Source: Cochliopodium minus
Taxonomy: Eukaryota; Discosea; Himatismenida; Cochliopodiidae
NCBI GenBank assembly: GCA_024220525.1
Contig: JAMYWO010000081.1
Location: 1-64,000, forward strand
Length of the DNA: 64,000 bases
Direction: 5' to 3'
Part shown: positions 22,599 through 35,225 of the stretch, one piece after another
Layout of the letters: the number at the start of each line of letters is the position of its first letter
Numbering within the stretch: position 1 is the stretch's first letter
Notes under the pieces: generated by a model
What the model was told of the DNA's origin: nothing
Databases searched by the model: none
The model's input: the letters and a program-made list of their open reading frames with translations, nothing else
Made by a program: the position numbers and the translations under genes

Positions 22599-25500
22599 TT
22601 AATTTGATAAAGGTTTGTTTGGATCATCATTGGGTTTTGAAATCGTAACAGTTTGTTCTTCACCATCACCCGGCTTGACTTCCATTATTTCAGGTTTAGA
22701 AGAGAATTTCTCTTTATCTTTCTCCTTCTCCTCTTTTTTATCTTTCTTTTTAGATTTCTTTCTAATAGTACCTGGTGTTTCTAATTTGAATGGGTTTTCT
22801 TTAGAATCTCCCGAAAACTTTTCAGGAGTTTGTGAAACAACCAAATTAGCAGTAAAACCTATTTTTTTTAAAAATATTTTGATACATTTGTTTTGAACAA
22901 TTTTTTAATATTTTCAAAATAATTTTTTGTTATTTATTATTTAATTCAGAAATGTTTTTATTTTAGTTTTTTAGTTTTTTATTTTAATTATTTTAATTAT
23001 TTTAATTATTTGAATTATTTTAATTATTTTAATTATTTTAAAAAAAATTATTTTTATTTTAAATTTTAAATTGTTTTTATTTTAATTATTTTAATTATTT
23101 TAATTATTTTAATTATTTTAAAAAAATTATTTTTATTTTAAAATTTGAATTATTTTATTTTTATTTTATTTTTATTTTCATTATTTTAAATTGTTTTTAT
23201 TTTAATTATTTAAAATGAAATTTTGTTTTTATTTTTTTTACCTTCAAAAACAAGAGGCTGAGAAAAACTACTATACAAATCAAGCCCCAGCTGACTGCTA
23301 GGGTCAATCTTCAACAAAGTAGGAAGATACTTGATCAAACAAGTGTAAAGATTCCTCTTAAAGTCATCACCATTATCTCCGCTAAACAAAAAATCGATTT
23401 TTGGAGCAAAAATGTTGAAGAAAGGGTTGGTCTCTTTCACTTTGAAGATCCCCTTCTCGATCAGGTTGGGGTGGCACTTTTCGATGAAAAAGTTCATCAC
23501 TTTGAAGGAGGAGTGGGATTGTTCTTGGGAGTAGAACATGCATAGTTCGCTCAGAAGTTTGAATTGTTCGGGTTTGCAATTATAAGAAGTGTATGAACTT
23601 TTTTTAAAAAAGGATTGATTAAATGAAAAAGTTTTGATAAAAAAAGACAAATCTTTTTATTTTTTATTTTTTTATTTTTTTATTTTTTTATTTTTTTATT
23701 TTTTATTTTTATTTTTTTTATTATTTTTATTTTTATTTTTTATTTTAAATTAATTTTTTTTTTACTTTAAAAACTCTTCGAACATCAACCAGTAAAATTT
23801 ACGATCAGAGGCATCCCCATTTCTAAGAACGACCAAAAAGAAATCTACAAGTTGGATGTAGTGGGTGTAGCGAGGAAACTGAAAAGCAAAAGTCGCGAAA
23901 AAATCTTTCAAAAATTGTTTGGTGGATATTTCTCTGATACGCAAGTTGGGGCGAGTGAAAATGATAGAATATGGCGAGAAATCGAATTTTCCTGTCAAAA
24001 AATTTTTCATAGAGTTTTTGTATATTTTTAACAAAATTTTTAAATTTTTTTATAAATTGAGTTTTATTTATTTTTAATTCATATTTTTATTTTTTTTAAA
24101 TATTTAAAGTTCTTTTTTTATCAGCTGTTTGGTTGATTTTTTTTTATTTTTTTCTGAAAATTTTTTTTTAAATTTTTTTTTTTCTTACCTTTAAACTCTG
24201 AAAAAAAAATCAAAGCATCATTCTTTTCTTTGTCAGATGACAAGGTGAATTTGGTGGTGAGGATGAGGAGGAGTTGATTAGAAATCAAAGAAGGGTCTGA
24301 CTCTGGATTTTCCGTTACGATTTGTTTTAAGAACCATAAAAGAAGTGAACACGTTTCGTTATTAGTACATCCTATTGTAAAATATAAAATAAAAATATAA
24401 AAAATTAAATTTAAATTGAAAATAAAATATTAAATTTAAAAAACAAAAATTTTCAATTAAAAATAAAATCAAAACTAAATAAAAAAATTATTGTAAATTA
24501 AAAATATATTGAAAATTAAAAATTGAAATTTAAATTTTGAAGATAAAATAAATTAAAATTAAAACTGTAAATCGAAATTAAAAATTAAAAATTAAAATAA
24601 AAATAAAATTTAAATTGAAAATTTAAAACTAAATTAAAATAATAAATAAAAGAAATTTTAAAATAAAAATCATTTTTTTTCTTGCCTCTCATGAAAATTG
24701 AAAATACATCAACTCTTTCAAACCACATTGAAAAGAATGGCGCGAAAGAAATGTTCTCATTTCTGGTTTTGATCTCTTTGGCGAGCAACAAAGCGTCTTT
24801 GTACTGAGTGAAACTAGAAGTGCACAAAAGGTGGAACACAAGTTGGGTCAATTTCTGATATAATAAAAATAAAAAATAATTAAAAATAATAAATAAAAAA
24901 TAAAAAATTGGAAATAAAAAATAAAAAATAAAAAATAAAAAATAAAAAATAAAAAATAAAAAATATAAAAAAAATAAAAAATAAAAAATAAAAAATAAAA
25001 AATAAAAAATAAAAAATAAAAAATAAAAAATAAAAAATAAAAAATAAGAATTAAAAAACAATAAAAAAATTTTTTACTTCCAATTCTTCTTTAGTAAATT
25101 GAAGATTTTTGTTTCTCAAACTCTCGTGAAGTATGGAAAGATAGAGTTGTGTAGTGTTGAGATTGGGCAAGTTCATGATTGGGAATTGGAGGGAGATGTA
25201 AAAGGAATAAATAAATTTTTCGGTTTGTTTGGGGTTCCAACTTACGTTCAATAAATTAAACAATTTTAAAGAGTTGTAAGACAAGTTTGTATCCAGTACT
25301 CCTATTTTTTAATAAAAATTTAAATAAATTTAAAAAATAATTAAAATGAATTTATCAAAAATAATCAATAATAAAATTAATAAAATTAATATTGATAAAA
25401 TTAAGAATAAAAATGAAAAAATTAAAATTAATTCAAATAATTAAAGGGAAAATTAAAAATTCAAAAAAATTAAAAGATTCATAAATTGAATAATCAAAAT

Positions 25501-28500
25501 AAAAGGGAAGATTAGGTTGAATAGTTTTTTTTTTTACCAATGGCCCATTCTAGTGATCTTTGTGCCAAACTCTCTTGTAAATCAGTTTTCTCGGTGTATA
25601 TGGTCAAAATTTTGACGAGCTCGACAAGACCTTCCCCAAAAAACTTGTCGTTGAGAGTGATGAGGTGAGTTTTGATCCATTCTTTTGATCTATCCACCAA
25701 ATTTTGGTTGTTACTTTTATTAAACAAACAGCTTTCAACAAGATGGTGAATAAAATGTCCTCCATCAGATTCCTATTAAAAAAAAAAGAAAAATGAAAAA
25801 AATTAATGACCAAACTGATTAAAATTTTAAATTCTTGATTAAAAATAAATAAAACAAAACTCTAAAAAAAAAAAAAAATTGAAAAATGAAGAAAATGAAT
25901 AAAAATAACATTAATGACTAGGGATGTCCAAAAATATTACAACAGTTTAAATTTTGTTAGTAAAAATATTTTATCCGCTAACAAAGTTGTAATATTTGGA
26001 CAAGTCTAATTAATACCTAAACAATCAAGTTTTAATAAAATTCTTGTTCAAAAAATAGAAATAGAAATAAAAATAGAAATAAAAATTTAATCGGAAATTA
26101 TTTAAAAAAATAAAAAATTACAAAAAAACATTTTTTTTTACCAAGAAAGGCAACTTTTGATTGTTATAAAGTATCAATGCATTTTGAAGTATGTCTGTCA
26201 AGTATGGAATGAGCAAGGTGGACTTTTCGATGGCAATTTGAATAAACATCTTGAAAGCGCTTTTTTGGTAAGGATGCTGCTTTTCTTTCTTGGACTCCAC
26301 AAAGAATTGGTGGAGCTCATTCTCGTTTTCTGGAATTTTTTCAAAACTTCTCAATACGGAAAATAATTCTCTAACAATATCTTTGTCATGTTGTGTTCTT
26401 ACAATAACTTTTTTTTTTAAAAAAAAAATGTTAATTAAATTTTTTTTATTTTTATTTTTTATTCTTTAAATTTTTTCTTTATTTTTTTATATTTTTTAAA
26501 AGTTGTTAGAAAATAATTTTTTTTTTACACATTACTATATCGACAGGGAGCTGTACTTTGTTTATGGACTTTGTATACTCCGACAACAAAAAGTGGATGA
26601 GAAATCTGATCGAAGCACCTCCACTAGCAATGACATTCTGCCAAAAAACTTCCAACAAAGTGTTTTGTATGTTGTAATCCGACTCCAAACTAACGCTGTA
26701 CATGTAAGAAAGAAAATTTGTGGCATCATTTTCGGAATTAGATAAAATTCCGCCGAAATTTTTGACCCAAGGTTCCATCATCTTCAACATCACTTGTTTA
26801 TACTCTATTGTCAAATGTTTGTATGAAGCGGAGAATTCTTTTATAATTCCGAGACTTGCAGAGTTCATTTTTTGTGAGAGGGCACTTGAGAATTGGTACG
26901 AGATTCTTCTGTAGGCTTCTACGCTCCCAAAGTCTGAGTGAGGGAAGAGGAACCCGCAGTTGTATACGTTGTACAAGTTGGCTAGGTAGTTTGTTACTTC
27001 TATTGAAATTTTTCTCGTCTCCAAAATTGTTGAACATTGATGAAACATCAAAAGATAGAATCTAGAAAAAAAATTTAAAATTAAAAAAAAATTAATTTAA
27101 AATATTTTAAAAATTAATTAAAATTTTTAAAAAACAAAAAATAAATTGAAAAAATATTTACATTTTTTCTATAGATACAATCGTAATCCAATCGTAGCTA
27201 GATGCTTTGAATGTATGAATGATGGCAAGAAAGTAGTGAGAAGAATAAGGTTTGGAAGGATCCATGCTTCGGAAAGAAAAATTGGGGTACTGTTTGGGAA
27301 ACCTGTTCAAAAGGAGAGAAAGGCACTGAACGAGAATATCCTTCAAATCATACTTGGAACGATGTTCAATCGTTTGTTCGATGCAAGTAAGAATGTTGGT
27401 CAAAAGAGAATCGTGAATCATAGAATACTTGATGATGCTGCAAAGTCCTTCAAAGATGGAGAAATGGAGCTTTGTTTCTTCTTCGGGATTAGAATTGTTT
27501 TGCTTTTCTTTCTCTTTCTCTTTTTCTTTTTGAGAGTTCTTATCTTCGATCGGAGATAATTGAGAAGTAATCAAAGTGAATAATAACTCGTTGTACTTTG
27601 CCATCTCTTCTGGTTCTGTGAACTTTGGTCTTTCTCTTTTTCCGTCGAGGTAGAAGCTCTTGTTGAGAGTGTCTATGATCTTTGTTTTGTTGGAATCTGA
27701 TACAGAGGAGATGTTTTCTTTCCAGTATTCAACGTATTCTTTGAGATTGTTTGAAAAGATAAGAGTTTCTTCAAACAGTGTAATGCTTAACTTTGAGAAA
27801 ATAATTTTTTGTATTTCTAAAATGGATGTCTAAATAAAAATTAAAAAATGAAAAAAAACTTTATAAATTAATTTAAAAAATAAAAAATTTTACTTCAAAA
27901 TGCAAGATTTCTTTAGATTTTTTCTTTTCTTTTTCCGTTCTCATTGATGAAATAATTGTGAATATTTCAGAGAAGCAAGAAATAGGAAGTTTGTCAAAAG
28001 ATTGAGAGAGGACGGAAGAAGGATTAGAAGAGACAATGTTATCCAAAATTGCCTTTAAAAATTCCTCTCTAAACTTCAAAAACTCTTGTGATTTATCATT
28101 CACAATGGCGTCCAATGTCAAACCGAAATAATTGGTCAAAGGCTTGTTATTTTGATCCCAAGTCTTGAAAAAAGAGGTCCAAAGAAAACGTAACTCAGCA
28201 AGCCAAGGAAAAGAAAGTTCCTTCAAAAAATTTTCATAATAAACTTCTTTAGTATTGCAAGAGTTCCAGAATTTGAGGTTAAAGTATTGATTGAGGTATG
28301 GATTCAAAGAAATGGTTCCAATGTCCAATCTTACGAAAGTATCTGTACAAAAAAGATCCAAGAATGTAAGTGCATCCGTGATGAGGACTTTTTCTTGTTT
28401 CATCAAACAATAGAGGACGCAGACTTCAACATTCTTTCTTATTTCCATCCATGTCTCCGATTTGACTGTTTTCAAGTTTTCGAAAAGTCTTTTGTTGAGG

Positions 28501-31054
28501 TAAGTGTTGAAGAGAAGAGAAAGATTCCTGAAATGAGTGGAGAGTTCTTCTTGTTTGATGTGATTCTCGCAGATCCTTTTTCTCAAATAGTAAACCATGT
28601 TGAAAATGATTTTTTCAAAGTTCTCGCAGTTGTTCATCAACAAATAGTTTTGGAGTCCTTGAACACCTTTTACACTTAACTCAGGATCTTCAGAAGCAGA
28701 AAACTCAATGAATTTGGTTGAAATGACTCCAAGTTTGCTGTGTTCGCACAAGTATGGAAAGCAAAACAAAACAGGGCTCAAAAACATGTTGATTGTTTGA
28801 TTAAAGTATTCAAGTTTCGCAGTGATGATAGGATGCAACTCGTTAGTGAAACTTGTGTCAACCTCAATATTTCTTGTATCGTAAATAACTCCGATTGCAT
28901 TCAAAACAATACCTTGAGTCTCCACACTGTACTCTTTGTCGTTTGTCAAAACAGTTTTAATGTGAGAATGGACAATAACCTTGATATCCTTCTTTCCCAT
29001 CTCAATCAAAACGGCAGTTGTCTTCTTTGATTCTATTTGATCAATGTTCTTTTGCTTTTTTTCGAGTAGATAAGGCATGATAGCATTAATTTGTTTTTCC
29101 CAAATGGAATAATTGCTTTGAACAAAAGAATGGGGCAAGGTTTGGAAATAATCAAGAAGGAAATCAAAGTGAGATTGTCTGATGGATTTGTTCGAAAGAC
29201 CACTTGTGAGAATTGGAATGAGCTGCTCGTTTTTGGAATTAATTATTCCATTTGGAAGGTTGCAAAATACAAGAGAAAGGAATTTCAAAGCACCCAATTT
29301 GGTCTTTCCCTTTTTGAACCACTTTTTCACAACATCGAAGAAATCAGTGAAAGCAGCTTGGAGATTTGCAATTTCGATCGTATTTAAAACCCAATTATCC
29401 CTTTTCTTCAAAATGGGAGTCAAAATTTGAAGAAAACTGTCACACATAGCAAGTCTAAAAGCAGAAGCACTCAATTTTTTGGAGATATCTCTTAATTTGA
29501 AGATAACTTCGAGTGTGATCTTTGCTTGTTCTTCTTTCTCAAACCCAAAATTCAAGTAAGAAATGGCTCTTTGATAAGTGGTCAACATACGAAAGCTTTC
29601 GTCCTTTGTGCAAGCGGAGATGAGATCAAAGTACTTTGTCTTTATGAATTGAAAGTGTTTGTAGCTGAGGATACCTAGACACTCTCCTGCTTTTGTTCTC
29701 ACATCTTTTGAATGAACAAACATCAAACTATCCATACAAAACAAGATCAACTCTTGTGGAATTTGATCAAGAACTTCAAGATCGTAATTATTCACTCCCA
29801 ATTTTGAATTCTCATTTAAAACGTCGTAAATACACTCGAGAAGAAAAGTATGAGCAGCACCTGTATTGTTTTTAGGTTCTTTCTTCGAAGAAGGCATCAA
29901 GTTTTTTTGTTGTTCCTTTGAAGGTTTCTTTTGAGGAATGTTAAGCTGTTGTCCAAGCTTCAAAATCAACACACAAGCAGCATTGATTCCGAAAATAGGA
30001 GGCTTTCCCTTAGAATACTCCTTGATCCAAAATCTATATTGTTCCAAAGTGTTTTTAGGAATAGGAGGCTTAGTGACATTCTTACTCGGAACTATTTTTT
30101 CGTTCTCGATGATCTCCTGAAGAAGATGCGAAAGATCATTCATCAACTTTTGTTGCAACTCGCTCCCAGTCTTTAACAACTCCTTGTCTGTGCTCAACGT
30201 GTTGTAGATCACGTCTTTCTTCTCGGTGGTGTTCAAAAAAGAGAAGATGTAGCTTTTGGATTGTACGATGTTTTGATCCAAATCTTCAAAAGTAGCTACA
30301 GGTCTATCATATTCGAATCTGATTTCGAATTCCATTTTTGGAGCTTCTTTCATCGGAGCTCTTTCTGTTATCTCATTCAGATTTTTCTCAGTTATCTCTG
30401 TGAATTGCTCATATCCTGGTGGTGGAGGTGGCAATGGCAATGAAGGATCGAATAATGGTGGATTTATTGTTGTCTCTTCGATTATGTTATTATTAGTGAT
30501 GATATTCGTATTGCTATTGTTTTCATTGGTATTCTCCTCTATCTTCTCATTTTCCACATTATCGTTTTCTACATTTTCAACATTTTCAACATTTTGATTA
30601 TGTATATCGTGATTCTCTTCTATCACCTGTGATATACGTAATATAATATTAATTGTAATGAACAAGATTATATGAATGAGGAGGTTATTATGATATTTAT
30701 TGAATGAATATAACGTATTTGAATGATTAATTTATTTTTGAACTGATTTGATATCTTATATATTGAATTTTACCTGTATATATTGCTCGGGAAACCATCC
30801 TTTCAATCCATTGAAAACCCCTTTCGCCCATCCTGAATTATCAACTTCAAGAAGAACAAATCTATCTCCTTCTTCGAATGATAATTCATTTGAATCTGCA
30901 CCCTTAAATGTTGCAATAGCTAAAGGTGAAATATAATATTAATAAATTAGTTATAGTGATGAGAGAAAGAAAAAAGGTAATAATTCGGCAAAAATAATGC
31001 ATTCTAAATGATATATATTATTAAAATCTATCTACCTTCAACTAATTTACTCAT
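22599..31054 (-). CDS. SH3-domain Furry-like (Tao3/Mor2/FRY) cell-morphogenesis scaffold, 2001 residues
   Basis: Thirteen exons: 31054-31036, 30919-30774, 30626-27894, 27829-27162, 27061-26531, 26397-26142, 25772-25538, 25301-25078, 24854-24686, 24371-24189, 23991-23766, 23597-23242, 22858-22599. They total 6006 bases, 2001 residues plus stop. An SH3 domain opens the protein (AIATFKGADSNELSFEEGDR, GWAKGVFNG, KGWFPEQYIQ), then an Asn/Glu linker and a Pro-rich patch (LPLPPPPPGYEQF). The rest is an all-helical repeat protein. Segments such as RTKAGECLGILS, SIRQSHFDFLLDYFQTLPHS and SVKGVQGLQNYL align in order with the Furry N-terminal region, and MMEPWVKNFGGILS through ASIRFLIHFLLS with its later conserved block. 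Furry proteins scaffold NDR/LATS kinases and Mob to control polarity and cell shape. The intron at 24685-24372 uses a GC donor. The C-terminus is a Lys/Glu-rich tail. Confidence 0.82.
24896..25047. repeat. (AAAAAAT)n array in a Furry intron
   Basis: About 20 copies of the A6T heptamer, with minor interruptions, fill the intron between the exons at 25301-25078 and 24854-24686. The flanking exons are in phase, so the array does not break the gene. Confidence 0.85.
25917..26004. mobile_element. hAT-like MITE candidate in a Furry intron
   Basis: A short element in the intron between the exons at 26397-26142 and 25772-25538. Its left end TAGGGATGTCCAA is mirrored at the right end by TTGGACAAGTCTA, giving 13-bp terminal inverted repeats with three mismatches. 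The pairing continues inward through ATATTACAAC and TTTTGTTAG against CTAACAAAGTTGTAATAT. The flanks are near-matching 8-9 bp (ATTAATGAC left, ATTAATAC right), as expected of a hAT target duplication. There is no coding capacity. It is the only part of the intron that is not simple A/T. Confidence 0.5.
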
Positions 31055-31264
31055 TTGAAATGGTATCTTTTTAAAGTCTCCTTTTTTTTTTTTTAAAGGG
31101 GAAATAGAAAAAAATTTTTATTTTTAATTTGTTGAGGGAGTGATTGATGTTGAATTTTTATTATGGTACCAAAATTTAAAGTTTGACCATTGTTACTGTT
31201 GAATAATTGTGAATCAATTATCAAAAAAAAAAAAGTTTTTTCATTAATAAATAAACAAAAGTTT

Positions 31265-34203
31265 TTAATCAATAGGTAATGGGATGGTTTGATATTTAAA
31301 TAAAGTCAGGATATCTTTTGTTTGGATGGGATAGAGGAACTCCAACTCTTTCAAAACACTAAAGATAACCTGTTTGGTAGATTCATCTTGCAAATGAGGA
31401 AGAAGAGATTTGATTAAACACTCATCAGAGTTCTCAACTCCAGATTTGATAAGAGAGATGAAAAAAGATCGAAATAATTGTTGATCACCAATCGGAATTA
31501 AATGAAATAAACAAGAAAAAGAAAAATCATCAAAGTAAAAACTGGGAAGACTTTTTAGAGTTTCGAAAAACTTAGAAGCCAGATCCAAATGATCATTGTT
31601 TTTGTAATAAAGAAGGATAGAGTTGGCAACTTCGGTGGTCATGACATTGAGTTGGAGGATCTTTTGCTTCCAAAAGTTGATTTGATCCAAATCGTTTTTG
31701 TTGGAGAAATGATTGATGAGAGACAAGAAGTAAAAAGAGTAAGGGGAATAAGAAGGCTCACTAAAATTTTGTTCTACCTTTGAAAAGTAGAAGAGGGACT
31801 TGTTGATTTCACCAGAAATACAATAAGCATTGGCAAAATGAATTAGAAAATGAGAAGTGAAAGATTTAAAACTAGAAATAAAGTTATCAACAAGAAGAGA
31901 ATTTTTTTTTTCTGCCAAAAGGTTCAAAAGTTTGAGGTGATGGACAGGTTTGAAAAAGAGATCTCTTGCTTTCATTTCTTCGTATATTTTCATACACTTA
32001 TCAGTGTTTTTAGCAAAATGATAGAGTTCGAAAAGATGAGAGAAATTATTTTCGAAGAATTTTTTGGATTGATTGATTCTTTGTTTGTCATCGAAATACA
32101 TGTCAATGAACAAAAGTTTATCTGAATAATCATACGAAGACAAAGAAAGAGATTCGTTGTTTTTGACAATGTTATATTGCTCCAAACAAAGATCTTCTTT
32201 TCCATGTTTGATGGCAGCAGAGAAAAACCATCTGTAATAGTCCACATTCCTCTTTTTTTCATTCTTGAACATTTTGTTTAAATAAGACAAACAAAGATCG
32301 AAATCGTAGTTTTCTGCTCTCTCGATCAATGTGGTGTAAATTTTGGTGTGCTTGTTGATCCAACCATTCTTAACGAAAAATCTTTTTGATAAAACAAGAT
32401 TAGTTTTAAAGAAAAAAGATTAATTTTAAAGAAAATTATTTTAAAAATATTTAAAACTTTTTTTTACCTGTAGATATGATCCATCAAGTTGATTGGGCAA
32501 CATTTCAAAATTGCATCACATAAAATGATGGAAGGTTTTTGTTTATATACAACAGTTAAAATGCGGAAATAGTAGTAAGAGAGCTTGAAGTTGTTTTTGG
32601 AGGAAAGATCGTTGATGAGGGCTTTGAAAGAAGATTTCTCAGGCTGAATACCATTTTTGACCATTTCGTTGAAAAACTTGATAGCACCATCCAAATCACC
32701 ACTCATAATTTTGGTTTCAATAAGAACAGACTTTGCTTCATTGTCCTTGTGTTTCTCAGTTACAATAGATTTGATTGCGAAATCAGATGCCTTTTCGTGG
32801 TTTCCTTTTTTCTGGTAAATTTTGGCGAGATACTTGTATATAGAGTTTCCAAGAGCACTGTTACTCTTTTGGATGTATGTGAAACATTTACTAACTTTGT
32901 CCAAGTCTCCTTGCTTAATTCCGTATCCCTTCAAAAAAGTAATGGCTATCTCCGAGTCGAAAGGGACGGAGGACATGGTGAAATGGTTCCATATCTGATC
33001 CGCAGTTTCGTAATCGCAAACTGCAAAGACACTTTTCAAAATGGTGTTGTAAAAATGAGTGGACTTTAGAATATTCGTTTGAATGTCCTCCCCTTTCCCT
33101 CCCTTCAAAAAATTAAAAACGAGAAAGTAAAATTCTTTTGCGAGGTTGTGTTTCTGTGAAGCGAAGAGAGTCGTAATCAAGTTGCAAACAATCTTCAAAT
33201 CTCTATCGTTTTCAGAAAACTTTGTGCAAAGTTGTTCCAGCATCTTTTCCACCTTGTCAGGTCTGTTCTTTGAAAGCAAAGAAGAAATGATGAAAGAGTA
33301 TGCACTTTCATAGTATTTAAGCCCTTTCTGTTCTATTACATTCAATACTTTGATAGCATCCCTCGTCTCTTTTATTTGACAGCAAAACTTTATGAGGGAG
33401 ATGTACAACTCTGTTTTTTCTTCATCTTCAAACACTTGTGAATATTTCTCCAGTTTTGTTAGTGTTTTTTCAAGATTGTTTGTTTTATAGTAGATGAGAT
33501 TTATTTTTTGCATATATGTTCTTATGTTGTTCGATATTCCATTACTCTTCAATTCTCTAAACAGATCTTTAGCTTCATCAAACATCCTTGATTGTATACA
33601 GATGCTTATTATCGAATTATATAATTGGAATGGAAGGATGGGTGATTCATGATTTATCTCTGCAGTTATCGATGGAAAATTTCCTTTAAATTGATCAGAT
33701 CCATCATCGTCTTCTATAAAACTCTCTGTTTTCAATCTCTTCAACATCTTCAATCTATTAAAGAGATTATATGCTTCTTTTGATGCTTCCAAATCATTTT
33801 CATTCCAAAATGATTTGAATGCTGCCAATATCGTTCCTACACAAGGAATATAGTTCAAATCTATCATCTCATTGAAATATTTGTTGAGATTTTTCAAATC
33901 ATTCATATTTGCATATGTTCTCACTATTTTATCATATGTTGCCTCTGTGAGATTTATATCTCTTGATATGGCTATCTCAATACATTCAACAGCTGTATCA
34001 AATTCTCCTCTATCCACAGATTTATGTAATTGATCTATTAATGTTGGTGATTTCAACATATCTGTCTTTATCTTTTGAATATTGCGATATTTTGAGTAAT
34101 TGTTGAATGATGTTAGAGTTTTAGGTATTTTGAATTTATTGAATGATTGTATCTTTTTGAATTTATTGTTCATCTTCCATATTTTGTTGATCTTTATGAA
34201 CAT
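31265..34203 (-). CDS. Large pentatricopeptide-repeat (PPR) protein, probably mitochondrial, 950 residues
   Basis: Two exons (34203-32468 and 32381-31265) give 2853 bases. The N-terminus is basic with alternating hydrophobics (MFIKINKIWKMNNKFKKIQS), fitting a mitochondrial transit peptide. The body is a run of 35-residue helical hairpins: ATYDKIVRTYANMNDLKNLN, LPFQLYNSIISICIQSRMFD, FYNTILKSVFAVCDYETADQ and KSSFKALINDLSSKNNFKLS are clear PPR units. PPR proteins bind organellar RNA and act in its processing, stability or translation. The C-terminal exon has weaker, more divergent repeats. It lies 210 bp beyond the start of the Furry-like gene on the same strand. Confidence 0.88.
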
Positions 34204-34261
34204 CTTTCCAATTACTTTTAATTTTTTTTTATTCTGATCAAAATTTGAAAATTATTAAAAA
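34204..34261. promoter_or_regulatory. 58-bp bidirectional promoter between PPR and phosphatase genes
   Basis: Only 58 bp, mostly A/T homopolymer, separate the divergent ATGs at 34203 (minus) and 34262 (plus). Both 5' leaders and any shared control region must fit here or overlap the genes. Confidence 0.6.
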
Positions 34262-34803
34262 ATGAAGAATGGTTTTGATTGTGATCTTATATTCCATAAT
34301 ACAGAAACAGATTCTAAATTATATCTTGGATCATCAAAAATATCAAAAGATAAAGAGAAATTGAATCAGTTGAAAATGTTATTAAAAAAAATTTCTTATA
34401 TTTCCCATATCTATAAATTATAATAAGATCACATATTCTAAATTTGGCAGGAAAGAATTTATATGAAGATTCATTCACTTATCTAAAATGCCATTTCAAA
34501 GATTCGAATGAAGATTTCAAATTTGAAAAGATATTGAGAGAAAAAGCAATACCATTCATAGAGAAAGCATTAAATTCAAAGAATTGTAATATTTTGGTTC
34601 ATTGTCTTGGTGGTATTTCAAGATCCCCTTCAATTGTAATTGGATTCTTTTTGATTTCACAAAAACAAACTCTTAAAGATTCATTGACATATGTGCAGAA
34701 TAAAAGAAAGATAAAACCCAATCCTACCTTTATGAAGAAGTTGATAGAGTTGGAGAAAGAAATTTACAATGAAAATAGCATAACATTAGATTATAAACTC
34801 TAA
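34262..34803 (+). CDS. Dual-specificity protein phosphatase
   Basis: Exon 1 encodes MKNGFDCDLIFHNTETDSKL and LYLGSSKISKDKEKLNQL, the usual N-terminal strand and helix of this family. A short intron (about 34377-34426, weak donor GTTATT) leads to SHILNLAGKNLYEDSFTYLK. The signature VHCLGGISRSPSIVIGFFL contains the catalytic Cys and Arg (HCxxGxxRS), with a likely general-acid Asp in CHFKDSNED. It ends KIKPNPTFMKKLIELEKEI. At about 160 residues it is a minimal, stand-alone atypical DSP; the substrate is unknown. Confidence 0.87.
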
Positions 34804-34938
34804 AAAAAAGACAAGATAGGTAAAAAAAAAACTCTTTGCTTATTCAAATTGTTTTTAAAAATCAAAATGATCTCAATTCCTATAAAAAAAAAAACAATAT
34901 CAAATTCAAATCTCATCTAATATTTGAATTCAAAAAAA

Positions 34939-35225
34939 TTAATTAAACTTTTTTAATGACATATTTGCATATTCTTTGATATAAAAAAATAGACTATCCT
35001 GAACATGTTTATGGTAAAGAGACCAATCAATACAACAAAGTAAGTTACATATTGATCTATCATCTTTACATCCCCAGTATAAACAAGGGACAAAGCCTTT
35101 ATAAAAGTTTTCCAAATAAATCACACATTCCACTGGCTGAGTGGAAAGCATGCTATGAAAAGAGTTAACCTTTCTAACTAATCTCCTTACTACAAAGTTA
35201 TAGCAAAGTAAGAGAACTTGCTGTC
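34939..35225 (-). CDS. Possible small gene or terminal exon of unknown function
   Basis: An open stretch on the minus strand begins after a possible acceptor (GACAG at 35226) and reads QVLLLCYNFVVRRLVRKVNS, then MLSTQPVECVIYLENFYKGF, CKDDRSICNLLCCIDWSLYH and ends MSLKKFN. The amino-acid mix is unlike translated A/T-rich spacer, which yields mostly Phe, Leu, Ile and Lys. No upstream exon or strong start could be found apart from the Met at 35151 (70 residues). It resembles no family I know. Confidence 0.3.

Noticed and set aside
24896-25047. Regular spaced repeats considered as a CRISPR array
   Set aside because: Pure A6T heptamers without unique spacers, in a eukaryotic intron.
24585-25061. 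Minus ORF starting with many Phe-Leu-Ile-Tyr repeats
   Set aside because: The first half is the (AAAAAAT)n intron read on the minus strand. Only the part from 24854 down is a real Furry exon.
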